In this document: positions 10,701 through 20,300 of the stretch, piece after piece
Position numbering within the stretch: the stretch's first letter is position 1
Layout: each line of letters opens with the position of its first letter
Origin: Pleurotus djamor
Lineage: Eukaryota > Basidiomycota > Agaricomycetes > Agaricales > Pleurotaceae
Length of the DNA: 64,000 nucleotides
Direction of reading: 5' to 3'
Assembly: GCA_029747585.1 (NCBI GenBank)
Contig: JAPEVF010000167.1
Coordinates: 1-64,000 of the forward strand
The notes under the pieces: generated by a model
The model's database searches: none
What the model was told of the DNA's origin: nothing
What the model saw: the letters and a program-made list of their open reading frames with translations, nothing else
Made by a program: the position numbers and the translations under genes

Positions 10701-11394
10701 CTTTCTCACTTCAAGAATACCCAAGTTGGGTATGGTCAGAGCGCTAAAACGCGCGCCCAGACCCAAATCAACCGCTTCAAAAGCAAAGTCAACCTTGTCG
10801 CTAATCGTTATCGTGACGCTCGCTCCGCACTCAGCACCCTTGACCCTCAAGGCACCTGGACAACCAAGTTCCTCCCTCTTGGACAAGATGATTGTAGGTG
10901 GCCATCCCGTGATCCGGATAGTGTCGAGAACAACAGGGAGAGTCGACGCGAAGTCTCGTGGATCTGGCGTTCGATTACCCACATCAATACTGCAAACTCT
11001 GATGTAACCCCAACTGCTGCGCAACAAGGTGAAATTGGCGAAGGTGATTTCGTTTAGATTTCGTTACATTCTTTTTTTATTCTGATAACATCATCTAGCG
11101 TTACGTTTGGAATGGACTAAATCCCAAGCCCGCGTCAATCGTTGGACTGAAGAGCTTACCCTTACCACTGAGGAGATGCGCCGCACCGCTGTCTACCTTG
11201 AAGCCAAGGCCACATCGTGGTACTCTCGTATGGCTCGAAGCCGCAAAGGATCATCGTCGGAGATTGAGGAAGGCCTCGGTGCGTATGGATATCGACAAGC
11301 GGCTCTATATCGGGCATTGAAGGCCAAGTTTGTCGCTTCGTGGAAGCCAACGCTAGCCGGAAACAATATCGATGTTGATTTCGAAGCCATGTAA
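7778..11394 (+). CDS. KDZ-superfamily transposase with CxC2 cysteine cluster
   Basis: Ten exons join in phase: 7778-8131, 8185-8445, 8501-9057, 9109-9268, 9327-9478, 9533-9930, 9985-10161, 10213-10330, 10394-11043 and 11099-11394. Together they encode about 1040 aa with no stop or frameshift. Residues 178-203 form the CxC2-type cluster (YRCQDC...CLDC...RHRELPLHR), followed by the usual VQLGH and FCDCDC segments. The RNase H-like KDZ core shows YANSD (about 496), SYDIACQ (about 518), PKFHLYAHG (about 555), TDGE (about 581) and MGPGSR..T.DDH.....NW. The Asp of YANSD and SYDIACQ and the Glu of TDGE are the probable catalytic acids. The Lys/Arg-rich C-terminus ends with the family's LRLEWTKSQAR block. 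It would cut and move the surrounding element. An alternative acceptor for exon 7 (9955) also keeps frame. The apparent integrity suggests recent activity. Confidence 0.93.
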
Positions 11395-11509
11395 ACTTAA
11401 ACGGACACGTTGTACATCATCAGCCATCACCGTCAATGTAGTATTTCTTATACGAAACCCAAGCTTTTCCCGAGTCCCTGCATACGTGCTCTCGTCCAGT
11501 CCTGTTTCG

Positions 11510-12680
11510 AGGGTGTCAACCTCTTGCTGCTACGGTTTCAATATCATTGGTGTTTGATAATCCCAATTATAGCTGCCATGAAGTCAACAATGTCGCTGAA
11601 TGTTGTTGGTGGTTGTGCTGATATGGTTGACAGGGTTTGTGTGAGTTAATCGACCTTGTTCGTGTTTGATGGTTGACAATGTCTGTGTTGGTTATTTGCT
11701 TGCTGTGACCAAGTCAACAATATCGCTTAGTCATATGTCGACTTTCTCGACGTTTGTAGCGGCGCAGTTGATGCGTCATCAGTAGGTTATTCAACGTCGC
11801 TCGCTCTCAATTGTTAACGTTGTTACTTCTAGCTCTTTGTTTCCTGTGGCTCAGTCATGGCTGTCGCTAGCACTCTTCGTTCAGTGTCATTGTAGCTAAG
11901 TCAAGTTCGTTCGCGTTCGGCTGTCAATGGTTTAACTTACAGGTATGCCGTTGCTGTGGTTTAGTCAACGTCGTCGTTGGTTAGTCGTTGACATCTTCGA
12001 CGGTTGTAACGGCGGAGTTGACGGCTGCCTTGCCTGGGATTCAACCTCGTTCGCGTTCGGTTGTCAACAGCGAACGTTGCGAGTAAACGATTGCTGTAGG
12101 TTGGTCAACGTCGTCGCTGTTCAAATGTTGACTTCGTTGGTGGTTGTAACGACAAATTTAACGATTTCCTGCTGGGTAAGTCAACCTCGTTCGTGGTCGA
12201 CTGTTAACGGTTTAACTTACAGGTAAACGGTTGCTGTGGTTCGGTCAACGTCATCACTGCTCGGTTGTTGACATCGATGGTGGTTGTAACAGCGGAGTCG
12301 AAGCCTTGCAGGTATGATATTCAACTTCGTTGGTGTTCGATTGTTAACGGTTCAACTTGCAGTTACGCCGTTGCTGTGGTTCGTTCAACATCGTTGCTGG
12401 TGGATCGTTGACGTCTTCGATGGTTGTAACGGCGAAGTCAAGGATTACCTGGTGCGTGATTCAACTTCGTTCGTGTCAAATGGTTGACAATGTGACCGCA
12501 GGCAATTGCTTGCTGTGAGTCAATCGACATTGTAGCTTCTTCACTGTTGACGCTATTGACGGATTGCAACGGCGGCGTCAACTCGGTATAGGTGCGTGAA
12601 TTGACTATGTTCCTGCTTGAACGTTGACGGTACTGGTGTTGTAGATGTAGAGTTGACGTTGGTGCTGGTGGGTCGTTGAT
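11510..12680 (+). repeat. 140-bp-period subterminal array (right)
   Basis: Corresponding TCAAC.TCGTTCG blocks begin at 11901, 12041, 12181, 12321 and 12461, an exact 140-bp step; a decayed one begins at about 12600. Upstream, diverged units begin at about 11516, 11650 and 11791. Each unit carries TTAACGGTTTAACTTACAGG, GGTCAACGTCGTC, GTCGTTGACATC and GGTTGTAACGGCGGAGT in that order. Several internal palindromes (GTCAAC/GTTGAC) make it a likely transposase-binding region. It starts about 100 bp after the transposase stop. Confidence 0.85.
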
Positions 12681-12689
12681 GTACTTGCT

Positions 12690-13080
12690 GTTTCGATGTT
12701 AACTCACCGACTTGTAATTTAGCGTTTGCTGCCTAGTAGTCCACCTACTGGTGGGTATAGGTCACTTTTCTGGTTCTTGGGTGTTCAAGTCATGAATATA
12801 TTGCTTCTCTGTAGTCCATACCCTTCTGTAACTTAGTCAATACAGCCTTATGAAAATGTTCAACATTTCGCTGGAAGAAAGTTCAGAAATCGACTCCTTG
12901 CTACTCTGATTTGAACATAGAACTGCTCTATGGATGTCAACTGACTTGCTGTTCTTATTTCAATACACGAGCTTGGTGTTGTGAATCAACAATAGGTGCA
13001 CAGCAACTCCTGTACTACTGTTGATTCAAGTAGCAGGGATTATTGGAGGGAGCATACGCGTCCATATGTCGTACGACTGG
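12690..13080. other. Flank right of the KDZ element, no gene seen
   Basis: This should contain the right terminus of the KDZ element. CCACCTACTGGTGGG near 12739-12753 is a small palindrome. No coding sequence, and no terminal repeat matching the left side, was found. Confidence 0.35.
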
Positions 13081-14170
13081 TTCAGGCTGGAGAACTGCCG
13101 TGACGGCGACGGTATACTGATACGAATGCGTGGAGAGAGACCGTAATGAGGTCTTGAGAATGGGGATGTGACAAAGACAAGGTCTTCGCGCGGCTGTGTG
13201 AGCCTGGATGTCTACGATGACGATGTGGGTAGCGGGAAAGGGGAATGGTTGTGGTATGGGAGACGGTCATGGTCGTGGTCGTGTGGTGGTAATCGCAGTC
13301 GTATCGGGGAGCCGGACCTCCTCCTTCCCATCTACCAGCCAATAGCCCAAAGCGATACCTTCCTGTTCATCCATTCCCAATGTTCGACCAGCTCGGAGGA
13401 GCAGCGTTTGATCTTGAAGGATACGCAGCGCATGTCACGGTGGCAGTTCGGACGAGGGATATCCGCAGTGGAGGTGCGTTTTGGAGATATGGGCGTCTGT
13501 GATTCGAGATTCAGAATACTTGAGTTGACCTGCATCGACGGCGTCGAGTGAGTAATGATTTCGAAGGTGAGAGCAACAGGTCATAGGGAGGGGAGAGGGA
13601 AGGGAGGGGATGCAACATTGCACGATGGATGAGGACTTACAAGAAGGGACCGGATATTTTTCCAAAACCCCCGTATCCAATGCCTTGAACAAAGGTCGTA
13701 TCTTCCTCGTTCGCAGGTCGTAGTGATGCCGTGGTTTGGGTACATGCGTACCAGTAGCCTAAGGTCGGATGTGACCTGCGTACGAGAGCGAGACGTCCAA
13801 CATTGATGCGTCTTGATGTTAGCTGTTTGGTCTGCGCATGGGGAGCACGGGAAGCGTTGCGTGTCCGCTGTAGCATAGATATAGATGTTTCATCGTCCGG
13901 GCCTGGATTTAGTCGAGTCAACGATGCGAAACAGCGGGGAGGAAGAGAGGAAAAGACGTACCGTTCGTCATCCAGCTCCTCTGAGAGCACCAACGCTGAC
14001 AGCATCGTTTCCGTCGCACAGCTCCTCGTTTCATTTCGTCACTCATCGCATGCATAGCATCCTATCCATCCAATGGACATCGTATAGTAGAAGGTTTGCC
14101 CCGTCGAGGATGGGAGGTCTTGGGTCGTGAGTCTGGCCGTTCATGCATTAGGTCGACGAGGATGGAAGCA
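13080..14170 (-). pseudogene. Family X copy 1 (degenerate, partial)
   Basis: This stretch aligns by eye with 22.3-23.4k: the blocks around CTTGAGTTGACCT..GACGGC (about 13520), the G/A-rich AGGGAGGGGAGAGG intron-like run (about 13590), and CATCCTATCCAT (about 14060) occur in the same order. A TGGTCGTGGTCGTG simple repeat near 13270 matches the equivalent tract in other copies. No frame stays open for long. I read it as a decayed part copy whose coding sense, judged from better copies, is the minus strand. Confidence 0.45.
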
Positions 14171-14180
14171 GGATGGACGC

Positions 14181-14250
14181 GAAGACTTAGCAGCCTTGAT
14201 TTGCTAAACCGCGAGAGATTCCATCTTTTCTTTCTCACGGCCTCTTATCA
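14181..14250 (+). promoter_or_regulatory. Conserved inverted-repeat block, copy 1
   Basis: The block reads GACTTAGCAGCC...TTTGCTAAACCGCGAGAGATT...TTTCTCACGGCCTCTTATC. It keeps the order GACTTAGC, then CCG(C/T)GAG, then TCTCACGG, then TTATC found in five other copies. It lies directly upstream (in the coding sense) of family X copy 1. Function is unknown. Confidence 0.55.
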
Positions 14251-15255
14251 TTATCAATTTCGACTTACTATTATTCTCTCTTTCCTCTCGAAACAACTTT
14301 CGCATCGTCGTTCGGTCGCATCCAGCCCTCTGCCATCCACAAGCCTGGACCAAATATACGGTATGGATCGGGACTGGATACAACGAGGAATTCTACGTGG
14401 GACCTCTACATCTTCCTCAAAACGGTCTTCCGAATACTCAATACGAGCCAGAAAAAGGACTCACCGCAAGTCATTGTCTCCTCTGTCCCTTCCCATACAT
14501 ATTTCTTTTCGTCAGAGCTTCGGCTGGTCCTCGAGCCTCGAGCTCAGGCTAAGTCGCTGGCTTCCCAATGTCATCATCCGACCAGTGTTTTACTTTGACC
14601 TCCGCTTGTACCTCAACAGATTTCAACCTCATTCCCTAGCTACTCTCTTGCCCTCGCTCTCGAAGCGGAAACACATCGGCTGTGGTTGCACCAACTGCGC
14701 TCTTCCACGTCTCATTCCTTCAATACTGCCTCCCCGTATCCTCAAGTACTTGTATTCTGGTTTCTCGCCTATAGAATACTGATTTGCGCCGTATGCATGC
14801 TGCGTTATGAGTCATCCTCCAGATAAGTACTCCAATGATAATTGAAGCTGGAAATACCTACTGTTCTCGCGACTTACATCCACCCATTCATCAACCGGCT
14901 CGCTACATCTTGAAATTGAGTGCTGCAATCGTTCATCTCCGAATCCTCTTACCCTTTGCTTTGCAAAACGTTTTGGGATCTCTGAACTGGTGACCCACTC
15001 CTTCATCCATGATGTCGAGACGTATGCCGCTTCAGCTCAAACCCTTCCTGCTTCGTCTGAATTACGCCCAGAAGCCTCGCATTCACACCACGCCTCACGT
15101 TTCTCATCTTCGACGGGGCTCGAAGACTCCTCTATGGTATGGGGTACTCTTTTAAGTCGTTGACACCATGATATGGGGCCAAAACCGTAATCATCACGGA
15201 CCGTGAATCTGTGTTTGCACTGAAATAAAACATTGGTAGTGAGCCTACACGTAAC
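14251..15255. other. No confident gene; possible decayed coding sequence
   Basis: Long frames are open on the plus strand, for example 14096-14782, but that frame runs through the conserved non-coding inverted-repeat block. All three plus frames look partly coding in turn, which suggests a gene broken by frameshifts. The 14.30-14.40k part resembles 23.57-23.66k. I recognise no family. Confidence 0.3.
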
Positions 15256-16511
15256 TTAAAAGGGATAATTCCAGTGACGCGGGTAAAACTCTACTGTGCA
15301 TGTTACCCTGCCCAGAGCATGCCGCCGTGGAAGTTGACGGATGATTTCCTCCTTCACACTGGCTGCGACTATCTGGCTCCGCTCACGGTAAAATACACAG
15401 ATTCGTATCTCCACGTCTCCCAGTGATTCATCCAGTAATGCCCAGTCCATGAACAGGAAGTGTGGAGGGCTCAAGTGGCTGGGAACGAGGTTGACTTCGA
15501 TGATACGTAGTGAAGATGGTGCCAGCGATCCGAGGGTGGCGGAAAGGTGTTGTTTCATTCTATCATAATCTTGGACGAAGAAGATGTCGAGCCGTAAGAA
15601 ACCTAGATTTGTGTTGGAGGCGAGGTCAATGGTAGGTAGTCCTAAGGAAGTGTGTGAGGATGGGTGTAAGTCTGGGGGAAATCTACACGAGGGGCGGGAT
15701 TGTGAAACGCACCAAGTGAACCACGATAGCGCAACATCAGAGAAGTGAGCCCCAAACCAAATGACCTCAGCAATTCTCCTAAGATTACTCCGTTGTCTTT
15801 GCTCTCAATTGTAACCGAGAACTGTTCAATGGGGCGCGAGGTGTGAAGTACCCAATTTAGTAGGGATCTCATTGTGTCGCTGTGGGGTACATGAAATGCG
15901 ACGCTCCGAATAGAAGGGGGAAATTTGGGAGGGATGTCTCTAGTTGGTTTATCCCACCACTCCTCCGAAAACTCTCTCTCCTGGTCCTCATTCACATCCA
16001 GGCTGCGTAGATTTGGGAATGACGAGATAAATTCTTTCATTGCTTGGATACTCGGGAAGATGTTGGTGTCGACGTCAAGGTGGCGGAGAAGGGGAAGTGA
16101 TTTGACAAATTTGGCCTGTTGCCATGGTTCAGTGAGGGTACAGGACTGAAGGTGGAACGACCGAAGTGTTTTCTGGTGATTGGATAACGCGGGCAGGATT
16201 TGATCCATGAAAATGTCAGCCGATGATGGCGCCAGGGCGCAATGAAGCCTGAAATGCCTGATGAGAGAAACCAATGATTCGTTCGCTTCGATGGTCCTAG
16301 CGAAAACATGGATCTTGAAATCGGCAATGACTACGGAGTGGTACAGCGCAGCTCGAGCATTTGAAAGCCACAATCTGCAGACCAGGCAAACATGAAGATT
16401 GTCCTTGTAATTGTAGTCCGTTGAAAGTAGCAAGAAAACTTGAGAGAAAACCTCTGGAGGAATCTTGGAGATGTTCGCGACGTCCATCAATGGGAGGAAG
16501 CAAGCGATCAA
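15256..16511 (-). CDS. F-box protein 1
   Basis: There are two exons, 16511-15713 and 15641-15256, joined by a 71-bp intron in phase 1, giving about 394 aa from the first ATG; an alternative start is the Met of MDVANIS eight residues later. The F-box lies at about residues 12-60 (ISKIPPEVFSQVFLLL...CLVCRLWLSNARAALYHSV). F-box proteins normally bind Skp1 and present substrates to an SCF ubiquitin ligase. The remainder has a leucine-rich-repeat-like rhythm (LLRHLDVDTN, FPNLRSLDVN). The C-terminal exon carries the paralogue signature FLFMDWALLDE. It belongs to the same family as the loci at 16.7k, 31.3k, 47.5k, 52.6k and 54.1k, closest in layout to 54.1k. No lesion was found. Confidence 0.85.
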
Positions 16512-16688
16512 TGATCAACGTTGGTTCGAGGACCCTAGATTGTGAAATAGGGACATTTAGGAGAAGACTACAATTTTCGCATCAACGCTAGCCTCTGCAC
16601 CAAGTGTCACAGTAACTTCCCTCATTTTTGGATGCATTCGGATGTCACGTCTCCAGGCGGTGGCTTCAAAGATGAAAAAGGTGGGACT

Positions 16689-17930
16689 TCACCGACACGA
16701 ATTACACCTGGTTGATACTACACACTGGAGCATACCCTGCACACAATGCAACGGCATCTGCTCACTAATTCCTTCCGCTACACCCGCAATCTGGTTCTCT
16801 ACCATGTATACCACAGAGATTTGGACATTCGCATCTCCCGCGGCTTTATCAACCACTCCCCAATCCATAAAGTCGTACCGCGCAGAGCCACGGCTGTCCA
16901 AATTGAGGTGGAATTCCACGACCTCCATTGAAGGCGACGAAAGTGTTTGTATCATCGCGCAAAGGTGCTTGTTCATGTCGTTGACGCCTTTGCTTGGAGG
17001 GTCAACCGAAATCATTAGAGAGCATAAGTTGATGTTTGCGTGTAGATCAATTGGTGGTAGGGCTAAGATGAAAGGAAAGCACGTAAGCTTGAACGAGACC
17101 TGGAGATCTTGTAGTACAACTCACGAGCTGGCCACCGCCAAACGTAACTCAAACGCAAAGAAGTGAGCGCCGCCCCAAATGACCTCAATGTCGATTTTAG
17201 AGTAGTGATGCTTCGCCGTTGGTAAGACTGATTGTGAGAGAGAGATGTTGTATGCGGTCCGTAGGGCGAGGTATCCACCGTAGGAACGCTTCTAGTGATC
17301 GACACGCATCAAGATGATACCCAAGCCTCCGAATACTGGTTGGAAATTGTATCGCTGCACTTGAAGCCGATTCATCAAGCCACTTGTCCTCAGCATCTCG
17401 ACCATATTCATCGTTGACCTCGAGGGTATGTAGATTGGGGAACGACGCGATGAACTGTTTCACCTCATGTACAGTCTCAAAGATGTTGATGTCGACATCG
17501 AGATGGCCGAGGAATGGAAGCAATGAAGTCCATTTCTCGAAGTGAATGGTGTCATACTCGATGTTATAAGGACAGGGTAGGTGCAATGAAAGGACTGTTT
17601 TGTGTGGGGATAGCACATGGAGAATTTCGTGGGTGAAAACCCAGTCTGTTTCGGTGTCGCAGCGATGTAGGGTGAGATGTTTGATAAGAGGTGCGAGATA
17701 TTTGTTCTCCTCGATGGTTCTGATGAATCTGCGGATCTTGACTTTTCCAAAGTGACGGATCGGTACAGCGTCACCTGTGCAATGGGAAGCCAAGCTTTAC
17801 AGACTTGACAGAGATGACGAAGGTCGTTTAGACGGATCCTGCGTGATAGGTCAAGAAAGATTTGCAGCAATGTCTCTGGCGGAAGCTTGAAAATAGCACT
17901 GGACTGGGTGGCGGTCGGTGGGGTGTTCAT
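16689..17930 (-). pseudogene. F-box protein 2, two frameshifts
   Basis: The exons correspond to 17930-17125 and 17062-16689, with the family's conserved intron position. The F-box (FKLPPETLLQIFLDL...LCQVCKAWLPIAQVTLYRSV) is followed by LRR-like repeats and, in exon 2, YDFMDWGVVDKAAG. Two single-base deletions break it: one after ...LYRSVT (about 17757) and one after ...TNGEASL (about 17200). Exon 1 length is off by exactly two bases modulo 3, which fits. Everything else remains open and conserved, so the lesions are recent or are sequence errors. It is tandem with F-box 1, same strand, with about 180 bp between them. Confidence 0.8.
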
Positions 17931-18464
17931 TCCAGTTAGTTTGAGGAAAGCCGGAAGGAGGGCAGAGGAATCAGCGATTGATGAAAAGATCGCCGAAGAT
18001 TTGCCCCGGCTAAGTCGAGTAGGAACCTCCTCTTTGTTCGTGACCACGCGTTGTACTTATCCAACTCTCCGCTTGCACCTTCTTAGCTACCCATCTCAAG
18101 CGTCAACGTCCGTGTCCGTACACTTACTCATACTAGGCTCTAGAGGGCGACCAGAAGGGCCCACAGCCCAGAATAAACCGCCGAGGATGGGGAGGGGATT
18201 CTTTGTCGATGCATTTTCCGACAAAGACGGTCTCGTGCTGGAATTTGCCTATCCAACAACATCGCCATCCACGCTCCCCTGCATTTACGGTATGATCTCG
18301 ATTCTCCAGGTCTATCTTGGGTCTATCCCCTAAAATCTTATCTCTCCACCTCATCGTCCCTTAATGGCGCTTGACCGTCGACTTACTTATATTTGAAGAA
18401 GTACCGATTGACATTTCTCTCAGCCCATTCCTACAGTCCACCGGCGCATGCTTTAACTCACAGA
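17931..18464. other. Divergent intergenic region, F-box 2 / HET 1
   Basis: This is probably a shared upstream region for the minus-strand F-box 2 and the plus-strand HET 1. No independent gene or clear promoter motif was identified. Confidence 0.4.
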
Positions 18465-19880
18465 ATGGATCGGCCAACCCGACTTTACGATTCATACAGG
18501 AAGGTTCTCGTAGATAGCGACCGGCCATATGCCATCCTCTCACACCAATGGGACGAGAATGAACCGAAATTCCGGCACATGAAGAACACAGACGAGCAAA
18601 GAAATCCGAAGCTAGAGAACTTTTGTCGGGTAGCCAAGTCGCTGTACGGCTGTCATCACGTTTGGATGGACAGCGTCTGCATCGATCAAGCGAACGAGAA
18701 GGAACTCGACATGTCCATTCGGTCGATGTTCTAGTGGTATCAAAATGCTGAAATTTGTCTGGTCTATCTCCGAGACGTGAACAGCTATGATGAGATCTGG
18801 AAGTCATCGTGGTTTACGCGAGGGTGGACGTTACAGGAGTTGTTGGCGCCGCGACGGATTGCTTTCTTTCACAGGAATTGGACACGAATCAGTCCCGAAT
18901 TCAACGTCGACATTGACCGTGTTACGTATGTGCCACGGAGTGATGTGGTTGTGCACAGTGAGTCCTACGTTTGGCATAATTTGAATCGCCAGAGCTGAAA
19001 AAATGATTAGCATTTCCACTGATCGACGCACTCATGGAAGACAACCCCTGCTTTACCAATTCTCTTTCTGTCTCTGGATTTCCCCTCGGTGAATTCCTTC
19101 AGAAGCTTGCCTTGGCCGCTGGTATGCTGGGTCCCTCTATGTTCTCGGTGACGGACGCTGAACAATTTTTCTCTAGATATCCCCACAAGCGTTCTCTCTG
19201 CTCAGTATGAGCCGTCCCCTCACAACCTCGAACTCGTGCGAGGATGGGCTCAGAAGCGCGAAACCACCCTCCCAGAAGACGCGGCTTATTCCTTGGTTTC
19301 GCTCCTCGACATTTGCCTTCCCTCACGCTACGGAATTGGAGTGCAAACAGCCTGGATGCGGCTCCAATTCTCGTGCTACAGTGCCATTCGATCTCAAGAT
19401 ATCTTCTCATGGAATAGTGCCTGTGTACGTGGTGCCGTTATTTGATGGGTTACTCTCTGCGACATCTGAGATACTCATCCCGCAGCTTCTCATTGATCAT
19501 GTTGCGCGAGACAAGACCTCCCTCTGTACGCGACACCGTTCTATCAGCGGAGATCCTGTTCTCATCCAAATCAACGGACAAGGTGTCAGCAACGACTGCG
19601 ATCGAAGCTTCTTCACCAAGCTACCAAATAAATATCTATTATTCACGGCTGCGCCTCTGCCATTACAAGACGATGCGGTGAAGAAATACACGATACACAA
19701 GGAACGAAAAGTCAATCAACTTCAACACAATCAACAGGCGGCATTCGTGCTTGTTGATGAAGCCGGCCACAATCATCCCAAGCAAGTTCCAGTGGTGCCA
19801 TGCTTGCTGCTGTAGTCCACCAGAGTGTCGGAATTCTCGATATTGGTTCCAGATCGACTACAATTCTCCCGACTGAGGCT
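18465..19880 (+). pseudogene. HET-domain protein 1, nonsense and frameshift
   Basis: Exon 1 from ATG 18465 encodes a HET domain: YAILSHQWDENE, VWMDSVCIDQANEKEL, SIRSMF, WYQNAEICLVYLRDV, SSWFTRGWTLQELLAPRRI. An in-frame TAG at 18732-18734 replaces the Ala/Ser codon that paralogues have before WYQNA. Downstream exons splice in phase and carry PSPHNLELVRGWAQKRETTLPEDAAYSLVSLLDICLP, listed here in overlapping parts: WAQKRETTLPEDAAY and SLVSLLDICLPSRY. A last exon has RDKTSLC...VLIQINGQG. Near 19780 a frameshift separates the final segment from its Cys-rich continuation (WCHACCCSPPEC), which matches the intact 37.9-40.6k paralogue. HET domains act in fungal non-self recognition and cell death. Confidence 0.8.
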
Positions 19881-20300
19881 AGTATCAACCGTTTTCGCAT
19901 AACTTCCCACTTGTCCCCGCCTTCGTAACGCCTCTGTTCAAGTTTGGAAGCGACCGAGGCGATGTAGAACAAAGAATTGCTCAGAAAGGCTGGTTTTCGA
20001 CCATAGGGTATCAATGTCCAAATTCAAGCGGTAGCGAGACGAAAATTGTGCAATAAACACATTACTAAGCGCAGTTTGATCAGTCAGTAACCAAGAGAGG
20101 AAGGGTTGACTAGATTATGTGGAGGACAAACGTTACGAAGATGAATAAAACACGCTTCGGTAGAGACTAAAAACTCCCATTCCGTGAGATACTACTATTC
20201 GACACAAACATAGCTCTGGTTTGACTATACAGGTACAGCCGCGTCATCCAGTGGATCATGGTGGTGGAAGAACACGGACACCGGGGGAAAGGGTATCACA
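19881..20300. other. No gene seen
   Basis: This is 3' flank of HET 1 grading into family X sequence. No supportable coding region. Confidence 0.35.

Larger units (their letters stand above)
165..12690 (+). mobile_element. Large three-gene KDZ DNA transposon
   Basis: An intact KDZ-superfamily transposase gene (7778-11394), a small viroplasmin-like gene (6497-7459) and a long minus-strand gene (633-6267) lie between inverted copies of the same subterminal repeat. KDZ (Kyakuja-Dileera-Zisupton) elements are DNA transposons expanded in Agaricomycetes. Subterminal arrays in inverted orientation normally mark the two ends of a DNA transposon, so I infer a single composite element of about 12.5 kb, about 9.5 kb without the nested insertion. 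Exact termini and a target-site duplication were not found; the boundaries given are those of the subterminal repeats. Confidence 0.6.

Noticed and set aside
14096..14782. A 228-codon open frame on the plus strand
   Set aside because: It runs straight through the inverted-repeat block that is conserved as non-coding sequence in five other places, and its composition is not protein-like.
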